Shown: piece by piece, positions 48,949 through 57,828 of the stretch
Position numbering within the stretch: position 1 is the first letter of the stretch
How the letters are laid out: each line of letters opens with the position of its first letter
From: Rhodobacter sp.
GTDB lineage: Bacteria > Pseudomonadota > Alphaproteobacteria > Rhodobacterales > Rhodobacteraceae
Assembly (NCBI GenBank): GCA_020637515.1
Contig: JACKKG010000001.1
Location: forward strand, 1,394,501-1,458,500
DNA: 64,000 nucleotides
Reading direction: 5' to 3'
Program-made: the position numbers and the translations under genes
Notes under the pieces: generated by a model
Databases searched by the model: none
What the model saw: only the letters and a program-made list of their open reading frames with translations
What the model was told of the DNA's origin: nothing

Positions 48949-49353
48949 TCAGCGCGAGATCAGCACCGAGCACTGGGCGTGACGCACCACCCGGGCCGCG
49001 GTCGAGCCGATGAAATAGTCGCTCAGGCCGGGACGGTGCGAGGCGATCATGATGAGGTCCGCGCCGTTGTCCTCGGCGCATTGCAGGATCTGACTGGCGG
49101 GCGCGCCGGTGCGGATCTCGTTCACCAGGTCGGCGCCCTCGGCCATGACGCCCAGTTCCACCTTGGCCTCGGCCTGGCGGCGGTCGTTCAGGTCACGCGG
49201 CAGTTCGGCGGCGATATAGCTTGGCACATCCTCGAGGACGTGCAGCAGGCGGATGACACCGCCCGCGTCCACAAGCGCCTTGGCCTTGTCGATCAAGGCC
49301 TTGCCGGCATCGCCATGGCTGAGATCAACGGCAACGATGATATGTTTGTACAT
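48949..49353 (-). CDS. Universal stress protein (UspA family)
   Basis: 134 residues. Starts KHIIVAVDLSHGDAGKALIDKA, with IRLLHVLEDVPSYIAAELP and the ATP-binding pattern MIASHRPGLSDYFIGSTAARVVRHAQCSVLI (G-2x-G-like with GST). Cytosolic stress protein. GGAGAAA precedes ATG 49353. An FnrL-type box is centred 64 bases upstream, so oxygen-limited induction is likely. Confidence 0.93.
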   Translation of the reverse strand: MYKHIIVAVDLSHGDAGKALIDKAKALVDAGGVIRLLHVLEDVPSYIAAELPRDLNDRRQAEAKVELGVMAEGADLVNEIRTGAPASQILQCAEDNGADLIMIASHRPGLSDYFIGSTAARVVRHAQCSVLISR

Positions 49354-49410
49354 GCTGTTTCTCCATGTTCGCGTGTGGTTACGGGTTAGCGCGCGTGTCC
49401 GGTGCCCGCG

Positions 49411-49424
49411 TTGATCTGCGTCAA
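49411..49424. promoter_or_regulatory. FnrL/FNR-type binding box upstream of the Usp gene
   Basis: TTGATCTGCGTCAA matches TTGAT-N4-ATCAA with one mismatch. It lies 58 bases upstream of the Usp start and overlaps the stop codon of the Pr6Pr gene. Confidence 0.7.
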
Positions 49425-50029
49425 TCGCGCGCAGGGCGGTGCAACAGGCGCGCGGCCAGCAGGATCAGCGCGCCCATCAGGGCAAAGACCACGACCAGGC
49501 CGGCGATGTTCATCGCGATGCGGGGCGCGCCGAATCGCCCGACGTCGAGAAAGAAATAGGGGTAGTCGCCCTCGATCCCGCCCCGGATCATCGCATAGAC
49601 GCAATAGCCCAGCGGCCACAGCAACCAGTATGGCAACTGCCCCCAGCGCAGGCGCTTGCCGCCCCAGATCAGCCACCACACCAGCATGCCCAGCGGCACC
49701 AGGGTGTGATAGCCCAGATCGGTCCACCAGTCCCAGCCGGGCAACGGCGTCTCGGGCGCCAGCAACGCATGGTAGACGATACCCACCATCAGGATCGACA
49801 GCAGCCCGCCCGCCAGCGCCCCGTCGCCCGGGTGGCGGTTCAATGCGACCAGGGCCATGAGGGCCCCGATCAGCGCATTTGTCAGGATGGTAAAGAATTT
49901 CGCCAGATGCCAGATCCGCGCCGTGGCGTCGGCATAGGCGGGATCCTGCGTCAGGATGGCATACTGGCCCAGGACCGAGGCCAGGGCGATCGCGGCCACC
50001 AGGGCAGCGGCAAGACGGGCGCTGGACAT
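49421..50029 (-). CDS. Pr6Pr-family (FAR-17a/AIG1-like) integral membrane protein
   Basis: 202 residues with six predicted membrane helices: SSARLAAALVAAIALASVLGQYAIL, FFTILTNALIGALMALVAL (the FFTI-TN motif), HTLVPLGMLVWWLIWG and PLGYCVYAMIRGGIEGDYPYFFLDVGRFG, whose YPYFF-D pattern is the family mark. Role in bacteria unknown; eukaryotic relatives hydrolyse hydroxy-fatty-acid esters. ATG 50029 follows GGAGAGG. Leftward, directly upstream of the Usp gene, but the FnrL box between them suggests a separate Usp promoter. Confidence 0.85.
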   Translation of the reverse strand: MSSARLAAALVAAIALASVLGQYAILTQDPAYADATARIWHLAKFFTILTNALIGALMALVALNRHPGDGALAGGLLSILMVGIVYHALLAPETPLPGWDWWTDLGYHTLVPLGMLVWWLIWGGKRLRWGQLPYWLLWPLGYCVYAMIRGGIEGDYPYFFLDVGRFGAPRIAMNIAGLVVVFALMGALILLAARLLHRPARD

Positions 50030-50217
50030 GCAACCTCTCCAGAAGACGAGAGGCCGAGAATAGCGCGTTTCCAGGAAAATACACCCGTTGCGAACGGGTT
50101 TCGCCGCCGGGCCAAGAAAAACCGGGGTTGTGGGCGCTAACGGCCCCAGCGCGCCATTGTCGTGCCTCATTCGCCCGCGTATCCCTGAGGCCAGCAGACA
50201 AACAGAGGGGACACGCC

Positions 50218-51147
50218 ATGCGCGCCACCAGAACCGTTCAGAAGATCCTGGCCAATTACGAGGGCGAAACCCCCGGCGTGAAGGCCAACCTGGCCCGCAT
50301 CCTGATGGAGGGCAAGCTCGGCGGCACCGGCAAGATGATCATCCTGCCCGTGGACCAGGGCTTCGAACACGGCCCCGCCCGCAGCTTCGCGCCCAACGCG
50401 GGCGGCTACGACCCGCATTATCATTACCAGTTGGCGATCGACGCGGGGCTCAATGCCTATGCCGCCCCACTGGGCCCGCTCGAGGCCGGCGCCGACACGT
50501 TTGCCGGGCAGATTCCGACGATCCTCAAGGTGAACTCGGCCAACTCGCTGATGTCGGACACCGCCGGCAAGAACCAGGCGATCACCGCCTCGGTCGATGA
50601 CGCGCTCCGGATCGGGGCCTCGGCGATCGGCTTCACGGTCTATCCGGGCTCGGATTGCGCCCTCGACATGTTCGAAGAGATCGTCGAAATGCGCAAGGAA
50701 GCCGCCGCCAAGGGCATCGCGACGGTGATCTGGTCCTATCCGCGCGGCGAGGGCATCTCGAAAGAGGGCGAGACGGCGATCGACGTGGCGGCCTATGCGG
50801 CGCATATCGCCGCGCTTCTGGGCGCGCACATCATCAAGATCAAGCTGTCCACCGACCACATCATGCAGCCCGAGGCGAAAAAGGTCTACGACAAGGAAAA
50901 GATCGACATCTCGACCCTGTCGGCGCGGGTGCGGCACTGCGTGCAATCCTCGTTCGACGGCCGGCGCCTGATCGTCTTCTCGGGCGGCGCGGCCAAGGGC
51001 ACGGATGCCGTCTACGACGATGCCCGCGCGATTCGCGATGGCGGCGGCAACGGCTCGATCATTGGCCGCAACAGCTTCCAGCGCTCGCGCGAGGATGCGC
51101 TGGCGATGCTGGCCAAGCTGGTCGATATCTACAAAGGCAAGGCCTGA
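50218..51147 (+). CDS. fbaB: Class I fructose-bisphosphate aldolase (DhnA/FbaB type)
   Basis: 309 residues. Archaeal/DhnA-type TIM barrel with IILPVDQGFEHGPARSFAPN near the N-terminus, IGFTVYPGSD, VIWSYPRGEGISKEGET, the Schiff-base region AHIIKIKLSTDHI and phosphate-binding VFSGGAAKG. Cleaves fructose 1,6-bisphosphate in glycolysis, or forms it in gluconeogenesis. GAGGGGACACGCC precedes ATG 50218. Followed by repeat R6. Confidence 0.93.
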   Translation: MRATRTVQKILANYEGETPGVKANLARILMEGKLGGTGKMIILPVDQGFEHGPARSFAPNAGGYDPHYHYQLAIDAGLNAYAAPLGPLEAGADTFAGQIPTILKVNSANSLMSDTAGKNQAITASVDDALRIGASAIGFTVYPGSDCALDMFEEIVEMRKEAAAKGIATVIWSYPRGEGISKEGETAIDVAAYAAHIAALLGAHIIKIKLSTDHIMQPEAKKVYDKEKIDISTLSARVRHCVQSSFDGRRLIVFSGGAAKGTDAVYDDARAIRDGGGNGSIIGRNSFQRSREDALAMLAKLVDIYKGKA

Positions 51148-51159
51148 GCGTCCGCATCA

Positions 51160-51240
51160 TCTTGTCCCCAATACGCACGGGGATTTTCAAGGGGGGCGTG
51201 CCCCCCTTGAAGCGGGGGGTGCGGGGGGCGGCAGCCCACC
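51160..51240 (-). repeat. Dispersed two-hairpin repeat, copy R6 (subfamily 2)
   Basis: Tag ACGCACGGGG at 51173-51182 preceded by ATCTTGT, as in R4; hairpin TCAAGGGGGG (51187-51196) / CCCCCCTTGA (51201-51210) around CGTG; then a G-rich arm with GGCGGCAGCC. Lies between fbaB and the uracil-DNA glycosylase gene. Confidence 0.82.
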
Positions 51241-51307
51241 GCCGCTCCGTCCCCGGGCCTCACCCGCGCCATTGGCGCCAGCCGCCCAATCGGCTAGGCT
51301 CGGCACC

Positions 51308-52159
51308 ATGACCCTCGCCCTGGACTGGCATCTTTCGCGGGCCCTGCTGGAATGGCAGACCGAACTCGGCGTGACGGACGCGATCCTCGCCGAGCCGGTG
51401 GATCGTTTCGCCGCGTTCGAGGCCCGCCAGAACGCCCGCCAGAACGCCCCCCAGAACGCCCCCAGCGACACCCGAGACGCCCCGCGCCCCGCCCGCGCGC
51501 CCGCCTCAGGTCCCGTCCCCGGTCCCACAACCGGCCCTTCGGACCCGGGCCCCGATCCGGTTGCCGCGGCGGCGCGCCTGGCCGCGCGGGCGCCGGATCT
51601 CGCGTCGCTGGCCGAATCGCTTGAAGCCTTCGATCTCTGCGCGCTCCGGCGCGGCGCGCGCTCCTGCGTCTTCGCGGATGGCGACCCACGGGCGCGGGTG
51701 ATGATCGTGGGCGAGGGGCCCGGCGCCGACGAGGACCGCCAGGGCCTGCCCTTCGTCGGTCGCGCCGGGCAGTTGCTGGACCGGATGTTCCACGCCATCG
51801 GCCTGTCGCGGCGCAGCCCGGATGCCGAGACCGCGCTCTACATCACCAACACCGTGCCCTGGCGCCCCCCCGGCAACCGCGAGCCCACGCCCGAGGAACT
51901 GGCCATGCTCAGGCCGTTCCTGGTGCGTCACATCGAACTGGCGCGGCCCGATGTGCTGGTCGCGATGGGCAACGTCGCCTGCGACGCGCTGCTGGGCCGG
52001 CGCGGCATCCTGAAGCTGCGCGGCACCTGGACCGAGGCCTTGGGCCTGCCGGTGCTGCCGATGATGCATCCGGCCTATCTGCTGCGAAACCCCGAGGCCA
52101 AGCGCGAGGCTTGGGCGGATCTGTTGTCCCTCAAGGCGCGTCTCGGGGCGCCGCGATGA
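51308..52159 (+). CDS. Family 4-type uracil-DNA glycosylase, iron-sulfur ligands mostly absent
   Basis: 283 residues. Core motifs VMIVGEGPGADEDRQGLPFVGRAGQLLDRM, YITNTVPWRPPGNREPTPEE and MHPAYLLRNPEAK identify the UdgA superfamily. The four Cys that hold the 4Fe-4S cluster in Thermus UdgA are not conserved: CRPP is WRPP and only one Cys of the first pair (DLCAL) is kept. Residues about 41-78 are a low-complexity insertion with QNAR/QNAP units from a tandem DNA repeat, followed by a Pro-rich stretch. Removes uracil from DNA. ATG 51308 fits the start; its stop overlaps the next small frame as ATGA. Confidence 0.86.
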   Translation: MTLALDWHLSRALLEWQTELGVTDAILAEPVDRFAAFEARQNARQNAPQNAPSDTRDAPRPARAPASGPVPGPTTGPSDPGPDPVAAAARLAARAPDLASLAESLEAFDLCALRRGARSCVFADGDPRARVMIVGEGPGADEDRQGLPFVGRAGQLLDRMFHAIGLSRRSPDAETALYITNTVPWRPPGNREPTPEELAMLRPFLVRHIELARPDVLVAMGNVACDALLGRRGILKLRGTWTEALGLPVLPMMHPAYLLRNPEAKREAWADLLSLKARLGAPR

Positions 52160-52296
52160 TCGGCCTGCGCGCCGCCCTGCCGGCCCGTGCCCGCGCCGCC
52201 TGGGCGCGATTTGCCGCATGGCTTGGGCGGGGCCCAGCGGCGATCTTCGGCCCGCCGCCGCCCGGGTCGGCGCTATTGCAATGGGGACAGCCATGA
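52156..52296 (+). CDS. Possible 46-aa coupled micro-protein between udg and moaB
   Basis: Starts ATG 52156 in an ATGA overlap with the glycosylase stop and ends TGA in an ATGA overlap with the moaB start, so it bridges the two genes with no gap. The product is Ala/Arg-rich (RAALPARARAAWARFAAWLGRG) with a Pro-rich end. It may be a real peptide or only a reading bridge that keeps ribosomes on the message. Confidence 0.4.
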   Translation: MIGLRAALPARARAAWARFAAWLGRGPAAIFGPPPPGSALLQWGQP

Positions 52297-52835
52297 GCCG
52301 CATCGACGACACCAAACCCTTCCTTCCGGTCGGGATCGCCGTGCTGACGGTGTCCGACACCCGCACCCTGGCCGAGGACCGCTCGGGCGAGGTGCTGGTC
52401 GGGCGCATCGCCGAGGCCGGGCACCGGCTGGCCGCGCGGGCGATCCTGCCCGACGAGCGCGCGCGGATCGCCGACCAGTTGCGCGCCTGGACGCTGGACC
52501 CGGCGATCGACGTGATCCTCAGCACCGGCGGCACCGGCCTGACCGGGCGCGACGTCACGGTCGAGGCCCACCGCGATGTCTATGAAAAGGAAATCGAGGC
52601 CTTCGCCACCGTCTTCACCATCGTGTCGATGCAGAAGATCGGCACCTCGGCCGTGCAGAGCCGCGCGACCGGCGGGGTGGCGAACGGCACCTATCTGTTC
52701 GCGTTGCCGGGATCGCCGGGCGCGTGCAAGGACGCCTGGGACGAAATCCTGAAGTTTCAGCTCGATTTTCGGCACCGTCCCTGCAATTTCGTCGAAATTC
52801 TGCCCCGACTTGATGAACATCTGCGACGGAAATAG
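52293..52835 (+). CDS. moaB: Molybdenum cofactor biosynthesis protein MoaB/MogA-type
   Basis: 180 residues. GIAVLTVSDTRTLAEDRSG at the N-terminus, ILSTGGTGLTGRDVTVEA with the molybdopterin-binding GGTG loop, and LPGSPGACKDAWDEILKFQLDFRHRPCNFVEILPRL at the C-terminus are MoaB blocks. It adenylates molybdopterin or binds it in Mo-cofactor synthesis. GGGGACA precedes ATG 52293. It could serve the molybdenum hydroxylase 11-15 kb upstream. Confidence 0.94.
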   Translation: MSRIDDTKPFLPVGIAVLTVSDTRTLAEDRSGEVLVGRIAEAGHRLAARAILPDERARIADQLRAWTLDPAIDVILSTGGTGLTGRDVTVEAHRDVYEKEIEAFATVFTIVSMQKIGTSAVQSRATGGVANGTYLFALPGSPGACKDAWDEILKFQLDFRHRPCNFVEILPRLDEHLRRK

Positions 52836-52916
52836 CGTGGCGCCGCGTGCAACACTTGCGCGGGACTTTGTCGCGCGCCATCTCTATGCGACTGTCACGC
52901 GGACAAAGGGCTTTCG

Positions 52917-54395
52917 ATGCGATTTCTGACCCGGAGTATCGTTGCTCTGTTCCTCGGTGCGATGGCGCTGGGCCTGCTGGCGGTGGCGGGGGGCATGGTG
53001 CGATCGACGATCGAGGCCCGGGCCGCGCGGCAGGACGCACCGCGCGTCGCGCGCGAACGGGTGTTCGCCGCCCGTGTCGTGACGATCGAACCGGGCGCCG
53101 TGGCGCCCGTCCTGTCCGCGTTCGGCGAGGTCGTCTCGCGCCGCACGCTGGAATTGCGGGCCACGGCGGCGGGGCGCATCCTGACCCTGGCCGACGGGTT
53201 CGAAGAGGGCGCGCCGGTGCGGGCCGGTGAGGTTCTGGTTCAGCTCGATCCCGCCGATGCCGAGGCCGCGCGCGACCTGGTGCGCGCCGACCTCGCGCGG
53301 GCCGAGGACGAACGCGACGACGCCCGCCGCGCGCTGGAACTGTCGCATCTGGACCGGGCCGAGGCCGAATCCCAGGCCGACATCCGCCGCCGCGCCTTTG
53401 AGCGCCAGCAGGGGCTGGCCGAGCGTGGCATCGGCACCGCCGCCACGGTCGAGGACGCGGAACTGGCCTATGCCGCCGCGCGCGCCTCGGTCATCGCCCG
53501 CCGCCAGGCCGAGGCCGCCGCCCAGGCGCGCGTCACCACCGCCGAGAACGCGTTGGAACGTCAGCGCATCAACCTGGCCGAGGCCGAGCGCCGCGTTGCC
53601 GACACCACCGTCACCGCCAGCTTCGACGGTGTGCTCAGCGATACCAACGCTGTTGCCGGCGGCCAGGTGTCGATGAACGAACGGCTGGCCTCGGTGATCG
53701 ACCCCGGTGCGCTTGAGGTGTCGTTCCGCCTGTCCACGGCCCAATATCTGCGCTTGCTGGACGGGCAGGGCGCCCTGATGCCCGCCCGGGCCGAGATCGC
53801 GCTGGAAATGGGCGGGGCCGAGATCACCTCGCCCGGAACGCTGACGCGGGTTGCGCCTTCGGTCGGGGCGGGGCAGTCGGGGCGGCTGGTCTATGCGGCC
53901 ATCGACGCGCCGCGCGGCTTTCGGCCCGGCGATTTCGTGACCGTGCGGATTACCGAACCCGTTCTGCCGGGCGTCGCCCAGGTGCCGGCGTCCGCGGTGG
54001 ACAGCACCGGCGGCGTCCTGGTGCTGGGCGCCGAGGACCGGCTGGAGGCGGCCAGTGTCGAGGTCGTGCGCCGCCAAGGCGACAGCGTGCTGATCCGCGC
54101 CCCGGCGCTGGCCGGGCGTGACGTCGTCGCGGCGCGCAACCCCTTGTTGGGGGTCGGCATCCGCGTGCGCCCGCAACGCGACCAGGGCGCGGCCGCGGCC
54201 CAGCCCGAGGCGCCGGACCTGGTTGCGCTGGATCCCGAACGGCGTGCGGCGCTGATCGCGCGCGTATCGTCCAACACCATGATGCCCGAGGGCGTGCGCA
54301 CCCGCATCCTGGCGCAACTGGAACAGGAACAGGTGCCCGCCCGGCTGATCGAACGACTGGAACAGGGCGGCGGCCGCCCCCGGCAAGGGGGCTGA
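52917..54395 (+). CDS. RND efflux periplasmic adaptor (membrane fusion protein)
   Basis: 492 residues. N-terminal signal-anchor (FLTRSIVALFLGAMALGLLAVAGG), lipoyl half AAGRILTLADGFEEGAPVRAGEVLVQLDP, a long Ala/Glu/Arg-rich coiled coil about residues 115-225, second lipoyl half VTASFDGVLSDTNAVAGGQVSM, then beta-barrel and membrane-proximal domains; the last 60 residues are an extra helical tail (RTRILAQLEQEQVPARLIERLEQ). Couples the inner-membrane pump to an outer-membrane channel, whose gene is not in the window. Four bases separate it from the pump gene. Confidence 0.9.
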   Translation: MRFLTRSIVALFLGAMALGLLAVAGGMVRSTIEARAARQDAPRVARERVFAARVVTIEPGAVAPVLSAFGEVVSRRTLELRATAAGRILTLADGFEEGAPVRAGEVLVQLDPADAEAARDLVRADLARAEDERDDARRALELSHLDRAEAESQADIRRRAFERQQGLAERGIGTAATVEDAELAYAAARASVIARRQAEAAAQARVTTAENALERQRINLAEAERRVADTTVTASFDGVLSDTNAVAGGQVSMNERLASVIDPGALEVSFRLSTAQYLRLLDGQGALMPARAEIALEMGGAEITSPGTLTRVAPSVGAGQSGRLVYAAIDAPRGFRPGDFVTVRITEPVLPGVAQVPASAVDSTGGVLVLGAEDRLEAASVEVVRRQGDSVLIRAPALAGRDVVAARNPLLGVGIRVRPQRDQGAAAAQPEAPDLVALDPERRAALIARVSSNTMMPEGVRTRILAQLEQEQVPARLIERLEQGGGRPRQGG

Positions 54396-54399
54396 GGCG

Positions 54400-57300
54400 A
54401 TGGCGGGCGAACGCAAGCTGGCCTCGCAGGCGTTGGGCCTGTTTCGCTATTTCACCCGCCATCGAACCGCCGCGAACCTGGTTCTGGTGCTGATGCTGGC
54501 GGCGGGCCTGTTCGCCGTGCCCCGGATGCACGCGCAATATTTCCCCGACGTGGTCATCGACAACGTGGTGGTGACCATCCCCTGGGCCGGCGCGGGATCG
54601 TCGGACGTGGATTCGGCCATCGTTCAGGTTGTGGAGCCGGCGCTGATGGGGGTCGAAGGCGTCGCCTCGAGCGAATCGCGGGCGTCCGAGGGGCGGGCGG
54701 TCGTCACGCTGGAGTTCGAGCCGGGCTGGGACATCGATCGCGCCGCCGGCGACGTGCAGGATGCGCTCGATCTCATCACCACCCTGCCCGAGGACGCCGA
54801 TGACCCGCGCGTGACGCGCTCGGCCTGGCGGGACCGGGTCACGAACGTGGTGATCTCGGGGCCGGTGGGTGTCGATCAACTGGCGCATTTCACCGATGAA
54901 TTCGTCGCCCGCCTGTTCACCGCCGGCATCACCCGCACGACGATCCAGGGCATCGCCTCGCCCGAGATCGCGGTCGAGGTGCCGTCGATGCGGCTGGTGC
55001 AATATGACATCACGCTTTCGGCGATCTCGCAGGCGATCAACGCATCGATTTCGGCCGATCCGTCGGGCGATCTGGCGGGCGGGGCGCAGCGCGTGCGCAC
55101 CGGCACCCAGCGCCGCACCCCGGCCGAGATTGGCGCCATCGTCCTCAGGTCCGACCCGGACGGGCGGACGCTGACCGTGGGCGACGTGGCGACGGTGCAC
55201 CTGCGCGACATCGACCGCGAGCGCGCCTATTTCGTCGGCGGCAACCAGGCGATCGTCGTGCGGGTGGACCGCTCGCAGAACGGCGACGCGATCGGCATTC
55301 AGGACAGCGTGCAGCAGGTCGCGGACCAGATGATGCTGACCCTGCCCGAGGGGGTCCGCATCGACCTGACCAGTGCCCGCGCGGACCAGATCGCGAACCG
55401 GCTGAACCTGCTGATGACGAACGGCGCGCAGGGTCTGGTGCTGGTGGTGCTGCTGCTGTTCCTGTTCCTGAACGCCCGCACCGCGCTTTGGGTCGCGGCG
55501 GGTATCCCCGTGTCGATGCTGGCGGCGGTCGCCTTCATGTATGTCACCGGCATGAGCCTGAACATGATCTCGCTGTTCGCGCTGATCATCACGCTGGGCA
55601 TCGTGGTCGATGACGCGATCGTGGTCGGGGAACACGCCGACTGGCGCTATCGCACCCTGCGCGAGGGTGCCGCCGAGGCCGCCGAGAACGCCGCGACGCG
55701 CATGGGCATTCCGGTGTTGGCCGCGTCGCTGACGACGATCATCGCGTTTGCCGGGCTGACGGTGATCGGCGGGCGGTTCGGCGACATGATCGCGGATATT
55801 CCCTGGACGGTGATCGCGGTGCTGATCGCTTCGCTGCTGGAATGCTTCCTGATCCTGCCGAACCACATGTCCCACGCGCTGGCGGGATCGGCGCGCGATC
55901 ATTGGTATGACTGGCCGTCGCGGATGGTCAACCGGGGCTTTGACGCCTTTCGCGACAAGGCGTTCCAACCGTTCATGCGGCTGGTCATCCGCGCGCGCTA
56001 CGTGGTGCTGGCCGGACTGGTGGTGCTGCTGGCCTGGGCGGCGACGGCCTTTCTGTCCGGCGCGGTCACCTGGCGGTTCTTCTCCTCGCCCGAGCAGGGC
56101 ACGCTCAGCGCCAATTACGTCATGACCCCCGAGGCGACGCGCGACGACACGATGGCGATGATGCGCGAGTTGCAGCGCGCGGCCGATGCCGTGGCCGGGC
56201 GGATGCGCGACGAGCATGGCGCCTGGCCCATCGCCTCGATGGTGTCCGAGGTGGGCGGCAATGTCGGGCGCGGCCTGGCCTCGGCGGCGAACCGCGATGC
56301 GGACCAGTTGGGCAGCCTGACCATCGACCTGATCGACGCCGACCTGCGGCCGTATTCGTCCTTTGAATTCACCGCGATGCTGCAAGACGAACTGCGGCAG
56401 AGCCCGCTGCTGGAAGAAATGAGCTTTCGCACCTTTGGCGCCGGGCCCGGGGGCGATTCGCTGTCGGTCGATCTGATCGGCCAGAATGCCGACGCGCTGA
56501 AGGGCGCGGCCGAGGCGCTGAAGACGATCCTGGCGCAATTCCCGCAGGTGACAGGGCTTGAGGATACGCTGGCCTATGACAAGGAAGAGCTGGTGCTGCA
56601 ACTGACCCCTCAGGGGCAGGCGCTGGGCTTTTCGACCGACGTTCTGGCGCGCGAATTGCGCCAGCGTCTCAGCGGAATCGAGGCCGCGGTCTATCCCGAC
56701 GGCGTGCGCTCGGCGGCGGTCCGGGTGTCCCTGCCCGAGGGCGAGCGCGCGGCGGATTTCCTGGAGAACACGCTGTTGCGCAGCGCCGGTGGCCGCTATC
56801 TGCCGCTGGGTGACATCGTTCAGGTCGAAACGCGCCAGGGGTTCAGCTCGATCCTGCGCGAGAACGGGTTGCAACTGGTCACGGTGTCCGGCGTGCTGGA
56901 CGAGGACGACCCCGAGGGCGCGCAGATGGTATTGCGCCGGCTGTCCGACGAGATCCTGCCGCGCCTGGCCGAGGATCACGGCGTCACCTGGCGGCTTTCG
57001 GGGCTGGCGGAACAGGAAAACGACTTTCTCACCGATGCCGCGCTGGGCGCGGTCGGGTGCCTGATCGCGATCTATCTGGTGTTGGCCTGGGTCTTTTCCA
57101 GCTGGCTCAGGCCGCTGGTGGTGATGGCGGTCATTCCCTTCGGCATGATCGGCGTCGTCTTTGGCCACATGCAATGGGGTATCCCGTTGACCATGTTTTC
57201 GGTCGTGGGGATCATCGGCATGGCGGGGATCATCATCAACGATTCCATCGTGCTGGTGTCCACGGTCGATGAATACGCCGCCGAACGCGGCCTGTTGCCG

Positions 57301-57828
57301 TCCATCGCGGATGCGGCGGCCGACCGGCTCAGGCCGGTGCTGCTGACCACGGCAACCACCGTGATGGGGCTTGGCCCGCTGTTGTTCGAACGCTCGAACG
57401 ACGCGCAATTCCTCAGGCCGACGGTGGTGACGCTGTCCTATGGCCTGGGCTTCGGCATGGTGCTGGTGCTGCTGATCGTGCCGTCGCTGCTGGCGGCCGG
57501 GCACGATCTGTCGCGGATGCGCAGGTCGCTCATGCGGGCCTTCCGGCTGCCCGGCGGGCAGGTCGGGGCGGGTCTGCGGGTCTTGCCCTGGATCGGCGCG
57601 GCCTGGGTGGCGTTGGCCTTTGCGCTGACGCTGGGCTGGACCGTCGCGCTGGAAACCGCGGGCCCGCTGACGGCGCTGGCGCTGCCGGGCGCAGCCGATG
57701 GGCTGGTCCCGGCGCTGGGGGTGTTTGCGGCGACGGTCGCGGCGGGGCTGGCGGCGCTGTGGGGCACGGGGATGGCGGTGATCGCCCTGAGCCGCCGAAA
57801 GCCCGCACCGCCGGCGAAGATCGGTTAA
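54400..57828 (+). CDS. RND-family efflux pump, inner-membrane transporter
   Basis: 1142 residues, longer than AcrB-type pumps (about 1040) because of a roughly 100-residue C-terminal extension with two extra hydrophobic segments (WIGAAWVALAFALTL and AADGLVPALGVFAATVAAGLAAL). Core: TM1 near residue 25, porter domains with PWAGAGSSDVDSAIVQVVEPAL, TM4 proton-relay acids Asp404-Asp405 in GIVVDDAIVVGEH, second repeat from about 540, and GIIGMAGIIINDSIVLVSTVDE in TM10. Substrate not inferable. ATG 54400 starts after GGGGGCTGAGGCG. Its stop overlaps the convergent DsbD-like gene by 4 bases. Confidence 0.93.
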   Translation: MAGERKLASQALGLFRYFTRHRTAANLVLVLMLAAGLFAVPRMHAQYFPDVVIDNVVVTIPWAGAGSSDVDSAIVQVVEPALMGVEGVASSESRASEGRAVVTLEFEPGWDIDRAAGDVQDALDLITTLPEDADDPRVTRSAWRDRVTNVVISGPVGVDQLAHFTDEFVARLFTAGITRTTIQGIASPEIAVEVPSMRLVQYDITLSAISQAINASISADPSGDLAGGAQRVRTGTQRRTPAEIGAIVLRSDPDGRTLTVGDVATVHLRDIDRERAYFVGGNQAIVVRVDRSQNGDAIGIQDSVQQVADQMMLTLPEGVRIDLTSARADQIANRLNLLMTNGAQGLVLVVLLLFLFLNARTALWVAAGIPVSMLAAVAFMYVTGMSLNMISLFALIITLGIVVDDAIVVGEHADWRYRTLREGAAEAAENAATRMGIPVLAASLTTIIAFAGLTVIGGRFGDMIADIPWTVIAVLIASLLECFLILPNHMSHALAGSARDHWYDWPSRMVNRGFDAFRDKAFQPFMRLVIRARYVVLAGLVVLLAWAATAFLSGAVTWRFFSSPEQGTLSANYVMTPEATRDDTMAMMRELQRAADAVAGRMRDEHGAWPIASMVSEVGGNVGRGLASAANRDADQLGSLTIDLIDADLRPYSSFEFTAMLQDELRQSPLLEEMSFRTFGAGPGGDSLSVDLIGQNADALKGAAEALKTILAQFPQVTGLEDTLAYDKEELVLQLTPQGQALGFSTDVLARELRQRLSGIEAAVYPDGVRSAAVRVSLPEGERAADFLENTLLRSAGGRYLPLGDIVQVETRQGFSSILRENGLQLVTVSGVLDEDDPEGAQMVLRRLSDEILPRLAEDHGVTWRLSGLAEQENDFLTDAALGAVGCLIAIYLVLAWVFSSWLRPLVVMAVIPFGMIGVVFGHMQWGIPLTMFSVVGIIGMAGIIINDSIVLVSTVDEYAAERGLLPSIADAAADRLRPVLLTTATTVMGLGPLLFERSNDAQFLRPTVVTLSYGLGFGMVLVLLIVPSLLAAGHDLSRMRRSLMRAFRLPGGQVGAGLRVLPWIGAAWVALAFALTLGWTVALETAGPLTALALPGAADGLVPALGVFAATVAAGLAALWGTGMAVIALSRRKPAPPAKIG

